A DNA stretch of 64,000 bases from Lachnospiraceae bacterium (GCA_910576335.1 CAJTIU010000017.1:40149-104148); one strand, 5' to 3'; numbered from the stretch's first letter, positions 37,810 through 47,625 are shown. Program-made: numbers and translations. The notes: generated by a model from the letters alone, not told the origin.

Positions 37810-38160
37810 ATGTTAAGAGCGATTGGCAGCCTTATTGCTGTAGTGTTGATTCTTGGCGGCAGTTATCTTGCAAGTAAATATATTGGCAGGGGAATGTCAA
37901 AAAGCAGCAGTTCCCTGTACATGCGTCTGCTTGACCAGATCACTCTGGGGCAGGACAGACACATAGCCATTATACAGGTCGGCGGGAAATATCTGCTTGT
38001 CGGGGTTACTGCAGGCCAGATCCAGGTACTGGCTGAGCTCCATGACGATGATCTTATTCAGATTTCGCCTGAGGATACCGAGGGCAAAACGAATGTGCCG
38101 GACTTTAAGATGATCATGGATAAGCTCAGTGATCTGGGGAAAAGAGGAGGTAGAGACTAG
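37810..38160 (+). CDS. fliO: Flagellar biosynthetic protein FliO
   Basis: A 116-residue bitopic membrane protein with one N-terminal membrane segment (SLIAVVLILGGSYLASKYI) and a FliO-type domain (RLLDQITLGQDRHIAIIQVG then YLLVGVTAGQIQVLAEL). It helps assemble the FliP ring of the export gate. The stop codon's last base is the first base of the fliP start. Confidence 0.88.
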   Translation: MLRAIGSLIAVVLILGGSYLASKYIGRGMSKSSSSLYMRLLDQITLGQDRHIAIIQVGGKYLLVGVTAGQIQVLAELHDDDLIQISPEDTEGKTNVPDFKMIMDKLSDLGKRGGRD

Positions 38161-38816
38161 TGTACGATTCACTGATAAATGTCAATGGCAGCCAGGTTCC
38201 TACATTAGATATATTGTTGCTTCTGACGATTGTATCGCTTCTGCCATCGCTTCTTATTATGATGACCTCGTTTACGAGGACGATTATCATTCTTTCCTTT
38301 TTAAGAAATGCACTTGGAGTCCAGCAGACGCCGCCGAATATGGTATTGATTGGAATCGCCATATTTCTGACGCTTTTTATTATGGATCCTGTGATCGGAG
38401 AGATCAATACGGAGGCTTATACTCCATATAAGAATTCTGAGATTACACAAGAAGAGGCGATTGAGAGAGCGCAGATACCGCTAAAGAGATTCATGCTTAA
38501 GAATACAGAGAAGAGTTCAATGAATATGTTCATGGAGATTTCGAACACAGAAGCTGTTGAGAATGAGGAGGATCTTCCTATGACGGTAGTGATTCCTTCT
38601 TTTATGACTAGCGAGCTTAAGAAGGCGTTTAGTGCGGGATTTTTATTGTATATTCCATTTTTGTTAATAGATATTGTAGTGTCGAGTACACTGATGTCCA
38701 TGGGTATGATGATGCTTCCGCCGGCGATGATCTCGCTGCCGTTCAAGCTGCTTTTATTCATAACAGTAAATGGATGGGAGCTTTTGTTCTCGACAATTGC
38801 AAACAGCTTCAAGTGA
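38160..38816 (+). CDS. fliP: Flagellar export gate protein FliP
   Basis: A 218-residue export gate subunit with four membrane helices. FTRTIIILSFLRNALGVQQT and PPNMVLIGIAIFLTLFIM are highly conserved. The start is GTG overlapping the fliO stop, with AGGAGG about 10 nt upstream. It lacks a cleavable signal peptide, as other Firmicute FliP proteins do. Confidence 0.95.
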   Translation: MYDSLINVNGSQVPTLDILLLLTIVSLLPSLLIMMTSFTRTIIILSFLRNALGVQQTPPNMVLIGIAIFLTLFIMDPVIGEINTEAYTPYKNSEITQEEAIERAQIPLKRFMLKNTEKSSMNMFMEISNTEAVENEEDLPMTVVIPSFMTSELKKAFSAGFLLYIPFLLIDIVVSSTLMSMGMMMLPPAMISLPFKLLLFITVNGWELLFSTIANSFK

Positions 38817-38835
38817 CAGTGAAGGAGGCATATAG

Positions 38836-39096
38836 ATGACAAACGGTGAAGTCGCGGATTTGATGTATGATGTATTTGTACTGGCAGTTGAGCTTGCAGG
38901 GCCGCTGCTTATTATCAGTATGCTGGTAGGTGTTGTCATTGCGATTCTGCAGGCGGCAACACAGATTCATGAGCAGACAATCACCTTTGTACCGAAGCTT
39001 CTGGTGATCGGGATTATACTTGTATTTTCAGGCGAGACGATGCTTCGGATGCTCCAGGATTTTACGGTCAGAATCTTTGAGCTGATAGCAGGATGA
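38836..39096 (+). CDS. fliQ: Flagellar export gate protein FliQ
   Basis: An 86-residue protein with two membrane helices. LVGVVIAILQAATQIHEQTI and FVPKLLVIGIIL are the family signature. It forms the export gate with FliP and FliR, whose genes flank it. Confidence 0.94.
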   Translation: MTNGEVADLMYDVFVLAVELAGPLLIISMLVGVVIAILQAATQIHEQTITFVPKLLVIGIILVFSGETMLRMLQDFTVRIFELIAG

Positions 39097-39112
39097 TGCG
39101 GGGAGTGATGGC

Positions 39113-39880
39113 ATGGCGATTAATAATGTCGCACAGCTTACCTTGTTTTCTCTGATTATGATGAGGATGTCAGGGTTTATATTACTGAATCCGGTACTTG
39201 GAAGAAGAAATATACCAATGATTGCGAAGGCAGGCTTTATATTCGGGCTCACAATTCTGATCTATTCCCTCTCCATGGAAGAGGTCGTGGAGCCGGAGAA
39301 TATGATTATATTCGGCTTTCTTCTTATGAAAGAGTTTGTGGTAGGCTACATGATCGGTTATGTCATGGAATTATTCTTTTTTGCAATTACCTTCGGCGGC
39401 TATATTATAGATTTTCAGCTGGGTCTGTCTATGTCTACAGTGTATGATCCGCAGAGCAATAGTCAGGTTGCAGTAACAGGAAGCCTGCTTCAGACATGGT
39501 TTATGCTATTATTTTTTGCAGTAGACGCCCACCTTGCTCTGATGAAGATTATGGTTACCTCAGCCGAGATCGTTCCTTATGGTGGCATCGTAATAACGAC
39601 GAACCTTGGGAAGCGCGTGATTGAGCTTTTTCTGGAATGTGCAGAGCTGGGGGTAAGACTTTCACTTCCGATTCTTGCTGCGGAGTTCCTGGTGGAGGTC
39701 GGAATTGGAATTATGAATAAGGTAGTGCCGCAGATTAGTATATTTGTAATTAATATTCAGATTAAGCTTATTGTTGGTATGGGACTTTTGGTCATCCTCT
39801 TTTCGCCGACCGGCGAACATCTGAACAGGATTTTAACTGAGATGATGAAGTCGGTGCAGGGGATCTTAACTTTCTTGTAA
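39113..39880 (+). CDS. fliR: Flagellar export gate protein FliR
   Basis: A 255-residue export gate subunit with about six hydrophobic segments. The phrase YDPQSNSQVAVTGSLLQTWF and the hydrophobic C-terminus are typical. A 142-bp gap follows (39881-40022) with hairpins (GTCGCAAGCGAC; GAATGTGCC-GG-GGCACATTC at 39976-39995). flhB is read after it. Confidence 0.93.
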   Translation: MAINNVAQLTLFSLIMMRMSGFILLNPVLGRRNIPMIAKAGFIFGLTILIYSLSMEEVVEPENMIIFGFLLMKEFVVGYMIGYVMELFFFAITFGGYIIDFQLGLSMSTVYDPQSNSQVAVTGSLLQTWFMLLFFAVDAHLALMKIMVTSAEIVPYGGIVITTNLGKRVIELFLECAELGVRLSLPILAAEFLVEVGIGIMNKVVPQISIFVINIQIKLIVGMGLLVILFSPTGEHLNRILTEMMKSVQGILTFL

Positions 39881-40022
39881 TATAGGAAATTTCGCTCCCT
39901 ATATTACAAAAATCCTCTGGGGGATACGTACTTGAGCGAAGAGGAAGATGTCGCAAGCGACCGCGCTAGGCGCGGGAATGTGCCGGGGCACATTCTATTT
40001 TATAGGTTGGGAGTGAGTAGAT

Positions 40023-41090
40023 TTGCCGTCAGGTTCAGGTGAGAAAACCGAAAAAGCCACGCCTAAGAAGCGAAGGGAGCAACGGAAGGAAGGTAATGTT
40101 GCAACAAGTAAGGACATCATAGTTGTCGCTTCGCTTTTCGCATGTTTTTATAGTCTGCAGGCTTTTTTTCCTACAATATACAAATCCCTGCGTGACATGA
40201 TGGTGTATCTGATCTCTCTTGTGAGCGGAGTGGATGTGCTGTCACTTGGTACATTGCAGCATATTGGAATGAAATGCGTGGAGTCACTGGTGATATGTAT
40301 AATCCCGATTGGCCTGATCAGTATGGCGGTCGGTGTCATTGCAACCGGGATACAGACACGCTTTCTTTTTACTATGAAGCCGGTTGGCTTCAAGCTTAAG
40401 AATCTCAATCCGCTTAATGGGATTAAAAAGCTGTTTTCTGCAAAGAATGTGATAGAGCTTTTCAAAGCGGCTCTTAAGATTCTTGTTCTTACTGTGGTAC
40501 TTTATCAGATTCTGAAGGGCGAGATTACGGTCATTGGCCAGATGATGGATATGAATCCCACCTCAAGCTTTATATATGTGCTTAAGGAAATTATGGGAAT
40601 GGTTCTGCGTATCGGACTGGTCTTTGCAGCGATCGCGGGTTTTGACCTTTTTTACCAGAGATGGTCTTATGAGAAGAACATGAAGATGACGAAGGAAGAG
40701 GTCAAGGAAGAGTATAAACAGGTAGAGGGAAATCCCCAGATTAAAGGGAAGATCCGAAGCCTGCAGCAGAGTATGGCAAGAAGCAGAATGATGCAGGCAG
40801 TGCCGGATGCAGATGTAATTATCCGTAATCCTACACATTTTGCTGTTGCACTGAAATATGAAATCAATCATGATAATGCGCCCGTCTTGATTGCAAAGGG
40901 ACAGGATTATATGGCTCTTAAGATCGTAGAGGTTGCAGAGGAAAATCATGTTACAATTATAGAGAATAAACCACTTGCAAGAGGTATTTATGCCTCGACG
41001 CCGCTGAACCATGAGATACCTGCAGAGTATTACGGAGTAGTGGCGGAGATTCTTGTCAAGGTATTCCGTATGAATAAAAAGCTGGTGTAG
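40023..41090 (+). CDS. flhB: Flagellar export specificity protein FlhB
   Basis: A 355-residue export switch protein. The N-terminal GEKTEKATPKKRREQRKEG is followed by four membrane helices and a cytoplasmic domain with the self-cleavage site NPTH at Asn269-His272. Cleavage there changes export from hook to filament proteins. The start is TTG (40023) with GGGAGTG upstream. flhA begins 3 bp after its stop. Confidence 0.94.
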   Translation: MPSGSGEKTEKATPKKRREQRKEGNVATSKDIIVVASLFACFYSLQAFFPTIYKSLRDMMVYLISLVSGVDVLSLGTLQHIGMKCVESLVICIIPIGLISMAVGVIATGIQTRFLFTMKPVGFKLKNLNPLNGIKKLFSAKNVIELFKAALKILVLTVVLYQILKGEITVIGQMMDMNPTSSFIYVLKEIMGMVLRIGLVFAAIAGFDLFYQRWSYEKNMKMTKEEVKEEYKQVEGNPQIKGKIRSLQQSMARSRMMQAVPDADVIIRNPTHFAVALKYEINHDNAPVLIAKGQDYMALKIVEVAEENHVTIIENKPLARGIYASTPLNHEIPAEYYGVVAEILVKVFRMNKKLV

Positions 41091-41093
41091 AGT

Positions 41094-43169
41094 ATGAAAC
41101 GAATATTGAATAATGCGGTATCGCTGATCGTACTTATGATTGTACTGCTTCTGATTATACCGCTGAATACGTTCTTTCTGGACGTTATGATTATATTGAA
41201 TATTGCTATATCGATGATTATACTTCTGATTAGTATGAACATTAAAGAGGCGCTGGAGTTCTCAATCTTTCCATCCATGCTTCTTGTTACGACGTTATTT
41301 CGTATCGGAATTAACATCTCCTCGACAAGAAGTATTTTAGGAAATTCTGGTACAGCCGGGGCAGTGATCCGCGCCATGGGTGATTTTGTACTTCAGGGAA
41401 ATGTTGTTGTCGGTGTTATTATCTTCCTGATTATCGTATTAGTGCAGTTCCTGGTTATTACAAAGGGAGCAGAACGTGTGTCAGAGGTTGCAGCAAGATT
41501 TACCCTGGATGCGATGCCTGGAAAACAGATGGCAATTGACGCTGACCTGGGAAGCGGCCTGATTAACGAGCAGGAGGCAAAGGAAAGACGGCACAAGATC
41601 CAAAAAGAGGCGGATTTCTTTGGTTCTATGGATGGTGCTACGAAAATCGTAAAAGGTGACGCTGTCATGTCGCTGATTATTACTGCAGTTAACTTTCTTG
41701 GAGGCTGCATTATCGGTATGGTGCAGGGCGGCATGACCTTTACAGATGTGTTGTCTGTGTACTCCATCGCAACAGTTGGCGATGGTCTGGTATCCCAGAT
41801 TCCATCTTTGCTAATCTCTACGGCAACAGGTATGATTGTAACCCGTGCTGTTGCGGAGGACAGTCTGAATATAGATGTTACAAGGCAGTTTACTGCACAG
41901 CCTAAGGCGATTATGATGGCGGGCGGAGTTCTTGCTGTCTTGCTCGCAGTACCAGGTATGCCGAAATTTCAGATGGCAGTGATTGCACTTGTACTGATGC
42001 TTGGCGGATGGAGACTTACACGCCGTATGGAAGAGGCGGCTGTTCCCGCAGCTGACGCTGCGCTTCCCGGAGCCATGGGGGCCATGGATGCTGAGCAGAT
42101 GCAGGTTACAGAGGAAGAGAATTTCAAGGATATCAACAGTGTATATTCTCTTATTTCAGTAGAGCCTATTGAGATGGAATTTGGCTACAGCCTGATTCCG
42201 CTTGTAGATGAGGCCAGCGGCGGTAAGATGATTGACCGTATTGTCATATTCAGAAGGCAGTATGCCCAGGAGATGGGGCTGGTTATTCCGTCGATCAGAC
42301 TGCGCGACAGTTCAAGCCTGAATACGAACCAGTATGTCATTAAGATTAAGGGCGAGGAAGTGGCAAGAGGTGAGATTCTTGTGGATTATTACCTTGCACT
42401 TGAACCGCCGAATCCTGAGAAAGAACTTGAGGGTATAGATACGATTGAGCCTGCATATGGTATTCCCAGTAAGTGGATTACAGTGGATAAGAAGGAGATG
42501 GCAGAGATCTACGGGTATACAGTTATTGACCCACTGTCTGTTATGCTTACGCACTTATCTGAGACAGTACGCAAGCATGCCCATGAACTTCTTAACAGAC
42601 AGGAGGTTGTACGCCTGGTTGAGAATATGAAGAAGCAGTCACAGGAGCTGGTAGACGAACTGATTCCGGCGATTATCTCCTACGGAAACTTTCAGAAGAT
42701 TCTTACGAATTTATTAAAGGAAGGCATACCGATCAAGGATATGGAGACGATCATGGAGACAATTGTAGATTCGTCCATGACTGTCAAGGATGTAGAGACA
42801 ATTACAGAAAATATCCGTGTTGCATTAAAGCGTACTATTACGCGGAAGTTCTGCGAGGGCGGCAGCATGAAGGTAGTTACCCTGGATGCAGAACTGGAGA
42901 AGAATATTATCACGAGTCTGACCAATGGAGAACATGGCATGTATCTTGCGCTTAGCCCGGATGTGATGCAGAATGTGATAACGCAGCTCTCGGATGAGGT
43001 GAAGAAATTCCATGACTTTGGCCAGGCGCCGCTTGTGCTGACCAGCCAGGTTGTGAGAGTACATTTCTATCACCTGATTGAACAATTCTTCCCGGATGTG
43101 TATGTACTTTCCTTTAATGAGATCAATAATAATATCCAGATACAGGCAATCGGCAATATTACCCTGTAA
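41094..43169 (+). CDS. flhA: Flagellar export protein FlhA
   Basis: The 691-residue export gate component that couples proton flow and docks chaperone-substrate pairs. It has eight membrane helices, a conserved cytoplasmic loop (AARFTLDAMPGKQMAIDADL) and a large C-terminal cytoplasmic ring domain. In many bacteria flhF and flhG follow; here fliA follows after 26 bp. Confidence 0.96.
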   Translation: MKRILNNAVSLIVLMIVLLLIIPLNTFFLDVMIILNIAISMIILLISMNIKEALEFSIFPSMLLVTTLFRIGINISSTRSILGNSGTAGAVIRAMGDFVLQGNVVVGVIIFLIIVLVQFLVITKGAERVSEVAARFTLDAMPGKQMAIDADLGSGLINEQEAKERRHKIQKEADFFGSMDGATKIVKGDAVMSLIITAVNFLGGCIIGMVQGGMTFTDVLSVYSIATVGDGLVSQIPSLLISTATGMIVTRAVAEDSLNIDVTRQFTAQPKAIMMAGGVLAVLLAVPGMPKFQMAVIALVLMLGGWRLTRRMEEAAVPAADAALPGAMGAMDAEQMQVTEEENFKDINSVYSLISVEPIEMEFGYSLIPLVDEASGGKMIDRIVIFRRQYAQEMGLVIPSIRLRDSSSLNTNQYVIKIKGEEVARGEILVDYYLALEPPNPEKELEGIDTIEPAYGIPSKWITVDKKEMAEIYGYTVIDPLSVMLTHLSETVRKHAHELLNRQEVVRLVENMKKQSQELVDELIPAIISYGNFQKILTNLLKEGIPIKDMETIMETIVDSSMTVKDVETITENIRVALKRTITRKFCEGGSMKVVTLDAELEKNIITSLTNGEHGMYLALSPDVMQNVITQLSDEVKKFHDFGQAPLVLTSQVVRVHFYHLIEQFFPDVYVLSFNEINNNIQIQAIGNITL

Positions 43170-43195
43170 AAGGATTACTTTGATGGAGCAGCGAT

Positions 43196-43987
43196 ATGAA
43201 CACAGAGGAATTATACAAAGAGAAGTCCAATGAAGAGCTTTTACAATTGTATAAGGAAACGGGCAGTCTTGAGATCAAGCAGGAGATTGTCATGCGTTAC
43301 ATCTATCTGGTGAAGAGTATTGCACTGCAGATGAGGGATATCTATATGAGCTTTGTCCAGGTGGATGATGTAATCAATGAGGGAGTCATTGCCATTATGT
43401 CCGCCATTGATAAGTTTGATATGGATAAAAATGTAAAGTTTGAGACATATATTTCGAAACGGATCAAGGGAATGATCATTGACCTTGCCAGAAAACAGGA
43501 CTGGGTGCCAAGAAGTACAAGAAAGAATACAAGAGATATTGAAGATGCGGTCACAACGTTATATAATAAACATGGATACTATCCTTCTGTACAGGAGGTA
43601 ACAGAGTATCTGGATATTACCACTGAGAAATACCACGATACGATGCGCAAAGCAGCGCTTTTTAATATTCTTTCCCTCGACATGGTACTTGCCGAGGCGC
43701 AGGGGAATGAGATTGGCGCCAGAATGACGGCCCAGCAGGATATGCAGGAGCAGCCAGAAGAGCATTTTCTTAAGAGAGAGCTTACAGAGGTTCTGGCAGA
43801 CGGAATCAGCGCCCTAAAAGAGAATGAACAGATGGTGGTTTCGTTATATTATATAGAGGAGCTGAATATGAGGCAGATTGCGGAGGTGATGGAGGTAAGC
43901 GAGCCCCGTGTCTCCCAAATTCATGCGAATGCGATTAGGAAACTAAGAAAACATATGGAAAAATTTAATGAAGAAAAGGAGAGGTAG
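43196..43987 (+). CDS. fliA: RNA polymerase sigma-28 factor for motility genes
   Basis: A 263-residue sigma-28 (FliA/SigD). Region 2 has KSIALQMRDIYMSFVQVDDV and KFETYISKRIKGMIIDLARK; region 3 is present; region 4 has LNMRQIAEVMEVSEPRVSQI. It would turn on late flagellar and chemotaxis genes, perhaps those with GCCGATA motifs further on. No anti-sigma FlgM is seen in the window. The next gene starts 2 bp after its stop. Confidence 0.94.
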   Translation: MNTEELYKEKSNEELLQLYKETGSLEIKQEIVMRYIYLVKSIALQMRDIYMSFVQVDDVINEGVIAIMSAIDKFDMDKNVKFETYISKRIKGMIIDLARKQDWVPRSTRKNTRDIEDAVTTLYNKHGYYPSVQEVTEYLDITTEKYHDTMRKAALFNILSLDMVLAEAQGNEIGARMTAQQDMQEQPEEHFLKRELTEVLADGISALKENEQMVVSLYYIEELNMRQIAEVMEVSEPRVSQIHANAIRKLRKHMEKFNEEKER

Positions 43988-43988
43988 G

Positions 43989-44732
43989 ATGTTTCAGGGA
44001 TATTATGATCTGGCTTCTAACATGATTACACAGAACCGGAATTTGAATGTGATCAGTAATAACATGGCGAATGTATCCACCCCGGGATACAAGGCTGATA
44101 AGCTGATTGAGAGTACCTTCCGGGAAGAGATGATCTACCGCTATGACCAGCAGGGAAAGACCCAGGTGGGTACAGTTTCAAGAATGAATATTGCAGATGA
44201 GCGGGTGACGAATTACGCTGAGGGAGGCTTAAGAGAGACTGGCGGAGCGTTGGATGTAGGCCTCACCGGAGACGGTTTTTTTGCAGTACAGACCAATAAT
44301 GGTGTTGTATATACAAGAAATGGATCCTTTAATCTGGATGATGAGCGCTATCTGGTTCTGCCTGGCATCGGGCGCGTATTAGGTACAGACGGAGCACCCA
44401 TCCAGCTTCCGACTGATGCTGTTGGAATTGATAAGCAGGGGAATATTACGTCTGAGGATGGATATCAGAGATATGGTACACTCCGGGTTGTGGATTTTGC
44501 CGACTATGATCAGCTTACGAAGATTACCGGCGGAGTGTTCCGTGCCGCGGGGCAGCCGCAGGCAGCGGCGGACGCCCAGGTGAACCAGAAGTATACAGAG
44601 TATTCCAATACTTCTATGGCTGAAGAGATGACACGGATGATGAGCGGGCAGAGAGTACTTCAGGGATCCGCGCAGATTTTAAAAATCTACGACCAGCTGA
44701 TCGGAAAGATTGTAACTCTTGGCGGACAGTAA
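43989..44732 (+). CDS. flgF: Flagellar rod protein, FlgF/FlgG type (first)
   Basis: A 247-residue rod protein with ISNNMANVSTPGYKADKLIE at the N-terminus and SMAEEMTRMMSGQRVLQGSA at the C-terminus. Two such genes stand in tandem, and I name this one flgF by order. ATG 43989 has GGAGAGGTAGG before it. It starts 2 bp after the fliA stop, an unusual but coupled arrangement. Confidence 0.88.
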   Translation: MFQGYYDLASNMITQNRNLNVISNNMANVSTPGYKADKLIESTFREEMIYRYDQQGKTQVGTVSRMNIADERVTNYAEGGLRETGGALDVGLTGDGFFAVQTNNGVVYTRNGSFNLDDERYLVLPGIGRVLGTDGAPIQLPTDAVGIDKQGNITSEDGYQRYGTLRVVDFADYDQLTKITGGVFRAAGQPQAAADAQVNQKYTEYSNTSMAEEMTRMMSGQRVLQGSAQILKIYDQLIGKIVTLGGQ

Positions 44733-44786
44733 TAGTATAACAGCACCGCGATCAGAACTAAAAGGAGCAGGAGAGGAGATCAATAT

Positions 44787-45497
44787 ATGTATACATCATT
44801 TTACACTGCCGCACGGGGCGCAATGGAGGAGCAGAAGAAGCTTGACGTTGTTGCGAATAACTTTGCAAATGTAAATAACTATGGATATAAGTCTAAGGCC
44901 GCCGTATTTTCCGATCTGATGTATTATAACCTGAATAACTACAGGGGAGATGATACTCCCATGAAGTCAGGCGTGGGTATTGTTGTGGAAAAGACGGATA
45001 TAGATTTTGAACCGAAGAGCTTTGTTACGTCAGAGGGAGATTATGACTACGCAATTGTTGAAAAGGGGTTTTTCATGCTGAGAAGTCCCATTACAGGCGA
45101 GATTACTTATACAAGAAACGGGCATTTCAGCCTTTCCAAGAGGGGCACGGATTTCTATTTGGTGAATGACACCGGGAATTTTGTGCTTGACCAGAACCGG
45201 AACCCGATTCTGGTAACAGACGGAGAATTAAGCGGTGACATCGGAGTATACGGCTTTGATGTGCTGGACGGGATGCTCAGCGTGGGCAACAATGAGTTCG
45301 AGCCGGTTCAGAAGAACGGAGCGCCGTATCTGATTCCGGGGGCACAGCTCAGGGACCATACACTGGAAATGTCTGGCGTAGACACAGCCGAAGAGATTAC
45401 CCGTATGATCGAGGCACAGAGGGCATATTCCCTGGCGCTGCGTATGGTTACGACATCGGATGAGGTTATGGGTACGATTAATACTTTGAGACAATAG
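44787..45497 (+). CDS. flgG: Flagellar rod protein, FlgF/FlgG type (second)
   Basis: A 236-residue rod protein with VVANNFANVNNYGYKSKAAV at the N-terminus and a C-terminal DTAEEITRMIEAQRAYSLAL helix. It differs clearly from the first copy and is somewhat shorter than typical FlgG (about 260). Which of the two is the distal rod is not certain. cheC follows after 11 bp. Confidence 0.85.
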   Translation: MYTSFYTAARGAMEEQKKLDVVANNFANVNNYGYKSKAAVFSDLMYYNLNNYRGDDTPMKSGVGIVVEKTDIDFEPKSFVTSEGDYDYAIVEKGFFMLRSPITGEITYTRNGHFSLSKRGTDFYLVNDTGNFVLDQNRNPILVTDGELSGDIGVYGFDVLDGMLSVGNNEFEPVQKNGAPYLIPGAQLRDHTLEMSGVDTAEEITRMIEAQRAYSLALRMVTTSDEVMGTINTLRQ

Positions 45498-45508
45498 TGA
45501 GGTGGGTT

Positions 45509-46129
45509 ATGGCGATAAGCAGATATGAAGAGATGAATGATATGAAGCTGGATATTTTCAAGGAGATGGGGAGTATCGGCGGGGGCAATGCAGCGACTGC
45601 ATTGTCCAGCATGCTTAATGCAAGGGTAAGCATGGCCCTTCCCAGGGCCGAAATTCTGGAATTCAATGATGCACTGGCGCGCCTTGGAGATCCGGAGATT
45701 GTAATTGCAGGGGTGCTTGTGGAGCTGACAGGAGAGATACAGGGAATTATGCTGTTTATTATTCCAGAGGAATTTTCTGATGAGGTTCTTTTCCGCATGC
45801 TTGGAAAGACCAGGACGGCGCTTTTGGAGCTTGATGAGATTGAGTCGTCAGTTTTGACAGAGATTGGAAACATTGTGATCTCTTCATATGTTACCGCCCT
45901 GTCCTCTCTGGCGGGCGTAGAGGTTGAGTTGTCAGTTCCGCAGCTTGCAGTGAATATGCTGGGAGGGATCATGAGCCTTCCTATGGCTATGATGGGACAG
46001 CAGTCCGACAGAATTATGATGGTAACGGGAGAATTCAATATAGACGATAAGGCGCTAAACAGCGGAATGCTGCTTCTGCCTGATGTAGAATCATTAAATA
46101 TTCTTATGAAGAAGCTGGGAGTTGATTGA
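45509..46129 (+). CDS. cheC: Chemotaxis phosphatase CheC
   Basis: A 206-residue CheC-family CheY-P phosphatase and CheD partner. The second active site is complete (Ser114, Glu118, Asn121 and the spaced Pro). The first has Asp15, Glu19 and Pro45, but the usual Asn is Ser22, so that site may be weak or dead. ATG 45509 has AGGTGG before it; an in-frame GTG lies at 45497. cheD follows after 3 bp. Confidence 0.92.
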   Translation: MAISRYEEMNDMKLDIFKEMGSIGGGNAATALSSMLNARVSMALPRAEILEFNDALARLGDPEIVIAGVLVELTGEIQGIMLFIIPEEFSDEVLFRMLGKTRTALLELDEIESSVLTEIGNIVISSYVTALSSLAGVEVELSVPQLAVNMLGGIMSLPMAMMGQQSDRIMMVTGEFNIDDKALNSGMLLLPDVESLNILMKKLGVD

Positions 46130-46132
46130 TGT

Positions 46133-46612
46133 ATGACCAAGAAGATTTCGGTCGGAATTGCTGATATGAAGATAGCAAGACAGGAAGGAGAGCTGATTAC
46201 ATATGCATTGGGTTCTTGTATCGGAGTCGCCTTTTACGACCCCATGATAAAGCTTGGCGCTCTTCTTCATATCATGCTTCCTGAGAAAAATATGTCAGAG
46301 AGTAATGTGTACAAATTTGCAGATTCCGGAATTAAAGAAACCCTTAGAAAGCTTTATGCATTCGGAGCAATGAAGGGAAGACTGGTAATCAAGATTGCAG
46401 GCGGTGCGAAGATGTTCGAGATGAAGGGACCCGGAGGCCTGGGGAATATCGGAGAGCGCAACGCCCAGAATGTAAAGCGGGTGCTGGCCGCAGAGGGACT
46501 GCGTGTGGCGAAAGAAGACACCGGTGCGAATTATGCGAGAACCATGTCTCTTGACGTATCAACAGGACAGGTATATATCCGTTCGGCAGGAAAGAAGGAA
46601 CGCATGCTTTAG
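46133..46612 (+). CDS. cheD: Chemoreceptor glutamine deamidase CheD
   Basis: A 159-residue CheD. It deamidates receptor glutamines and binds CheC. The catalytic residues Cys29 (LGSCIG), His46 (LLHIMLPE) and Thr23 are in place. The likely targets are the three chemoreceptors encoded within 30 kb. Confidence 0.94.
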   Translation: MTKKISVGIADMKIARQEGELITYALGSCIGVAFYDPMIKLGALLHIMLPEKNMSESNVYKFADSGIKETLRKLYAFGAMKGRLVIKIAGGAKMFEMKGPGGLGNIGERNAQNVKRVLAAEGLRVAKEDTGANYARTMSLDVSTGQVYIRSAGKKERML

Positions 46613-46666
46613 GATCTGGAAGCTCTAAAATTATTATATAGCTTCCTTATGCTTAAATGAAAATGT

Positions 46667-46674
46667 GCCGATAA
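46667..46674 (+). promoter_or_regulatory. Possible sigma-28 -10 element before cheV
   Basis: GCCGATAA, 35 bp before the cheV ATG. A matching TAAA -35 at 15 bp is not present (the nearest TAAA is 9 bp away), so the call is tentative. Confidence 0.35.
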
Positions 46675-46709
46675 ATATAGTATGATAGAATATAAAGGAG
46701 AAAGTGGTT

Positions 46710-47624
46710 ATGGCTGATACAGAGATTTTATTGGAATCGGGAACAAATGAGATTGAAATTATGCAGTTTACCATATTCGGGGAGCTGTATGGGATCAATG
46801 TAGCGAAAGTACGGGAAATTATGATGGCGGATAAAGTGAAGCCAATACCGCATTCTCATGATGCGGTGGAAGGAATTTTCAAGCCGCGTGATATTCTCCT
46901 TACAGTAATCAATCTGCCGAAATATCTGACCGGACAGGAGGCGGAGGCGAAGGAGAGGGATTTATTTATTGTTACGAATTTTAATAAGACAAATATAGCT
47001 TTTCGCGTACATACAGTGGTAGGAATCAGCAGAATATCCTGGGAGGATATCCAGAAGCCTGATAAAACAATTACTCATGAGGACGACGGGGTGGCGACCG
47101 GTATTGCGCAGTGCGGCAGCAATCTTGTAACGATACTGGATTTTGAGAAGATTGTAGCTGATATTTCACCAGAAACGACGATTCAGGTGAATGAGATTGA
47201 TAAGCTTGGGGAAAGATTCAGGCGGGATGAGCATATCATACTTGCAGAAGACTCACTGCTGCTTACGAAGATGATTAAGGATTCTCTCTCTCGGGCAGGG
47301 TATGTTAATGTTACGAGTTTCAATAACGGAAGGGAAGCATGGGACTTTCTGCATGCGATCAGAGATGATAAGGACTTTGAGGAAAAGGCCGCGTTACTTA
47401 TTACGGATATTGAGATGCCTGAGATGGACGGACACCGTCTGACGAAGCTTGTGAAGGATGACGAGAAGATGAAGGATCTTCCGGTAATTATTTTTTCATC
47501 TCTTATTAACAGGGAGATGCGTGTCAAGGGCAAACAGCTTGGTGCAGACGAACAGCTGTCGAAGCCGGAGATCGGACGCCTTGTACAGGTTATGGACAGA
47601 TTGCTTGAGGAAAGGATGATGTAA
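46710..47624 (+). CDS. cheV: Chemotaxis coupling protein CheV
   Basis: A 304-residue fusion of a CheW-like coupling domain (about 1-160; FGELYGINVAKVREIM) and a receiver domain with phosphorylation site Asp233 in ITDIEMPEMDGHRL. It links receptors to CheA and adapts when phosphorylated. ATG 46710 is chosen because AAAGGAG is at 46694-46700. The next gene begins 1 bp after its stop, so the two are coupled. Confidence 0.92.
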   Translation: MADTEILLESGTNEIEIMQFTIFGELYGINVAKVREIMMADKVKPIPHSHDAVEGIFKPRDILLTVINLPKYLTGQEAEAKERDLFIVTNFNKTNIAFRVHTVVGISRISWEDIQKPDKTITHEDDGVATGIAQCGSNLVTILDFEKIVADISPETTIQVNEIDKLGERFRRDEHIILAEDSLLLTKMIKDSLSRAGYVNVTSFNNGREAWDFLHAIRDDKDFEEKAALLITDIEMPEMDGHRLTKLVKDDEKMKDLPVIIFSSLINREMRVKGKQLGADEQLSKPEIGRLVQVMDRLLEERMM

Positions 47625-47625
47625 G

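Noticed and set aside
39881..40022. Possible small gene between fliR and flhB
   Set aside because: Only hairpins and repeat-like sequence are seen; no ORF with a start and ribosome binding site.
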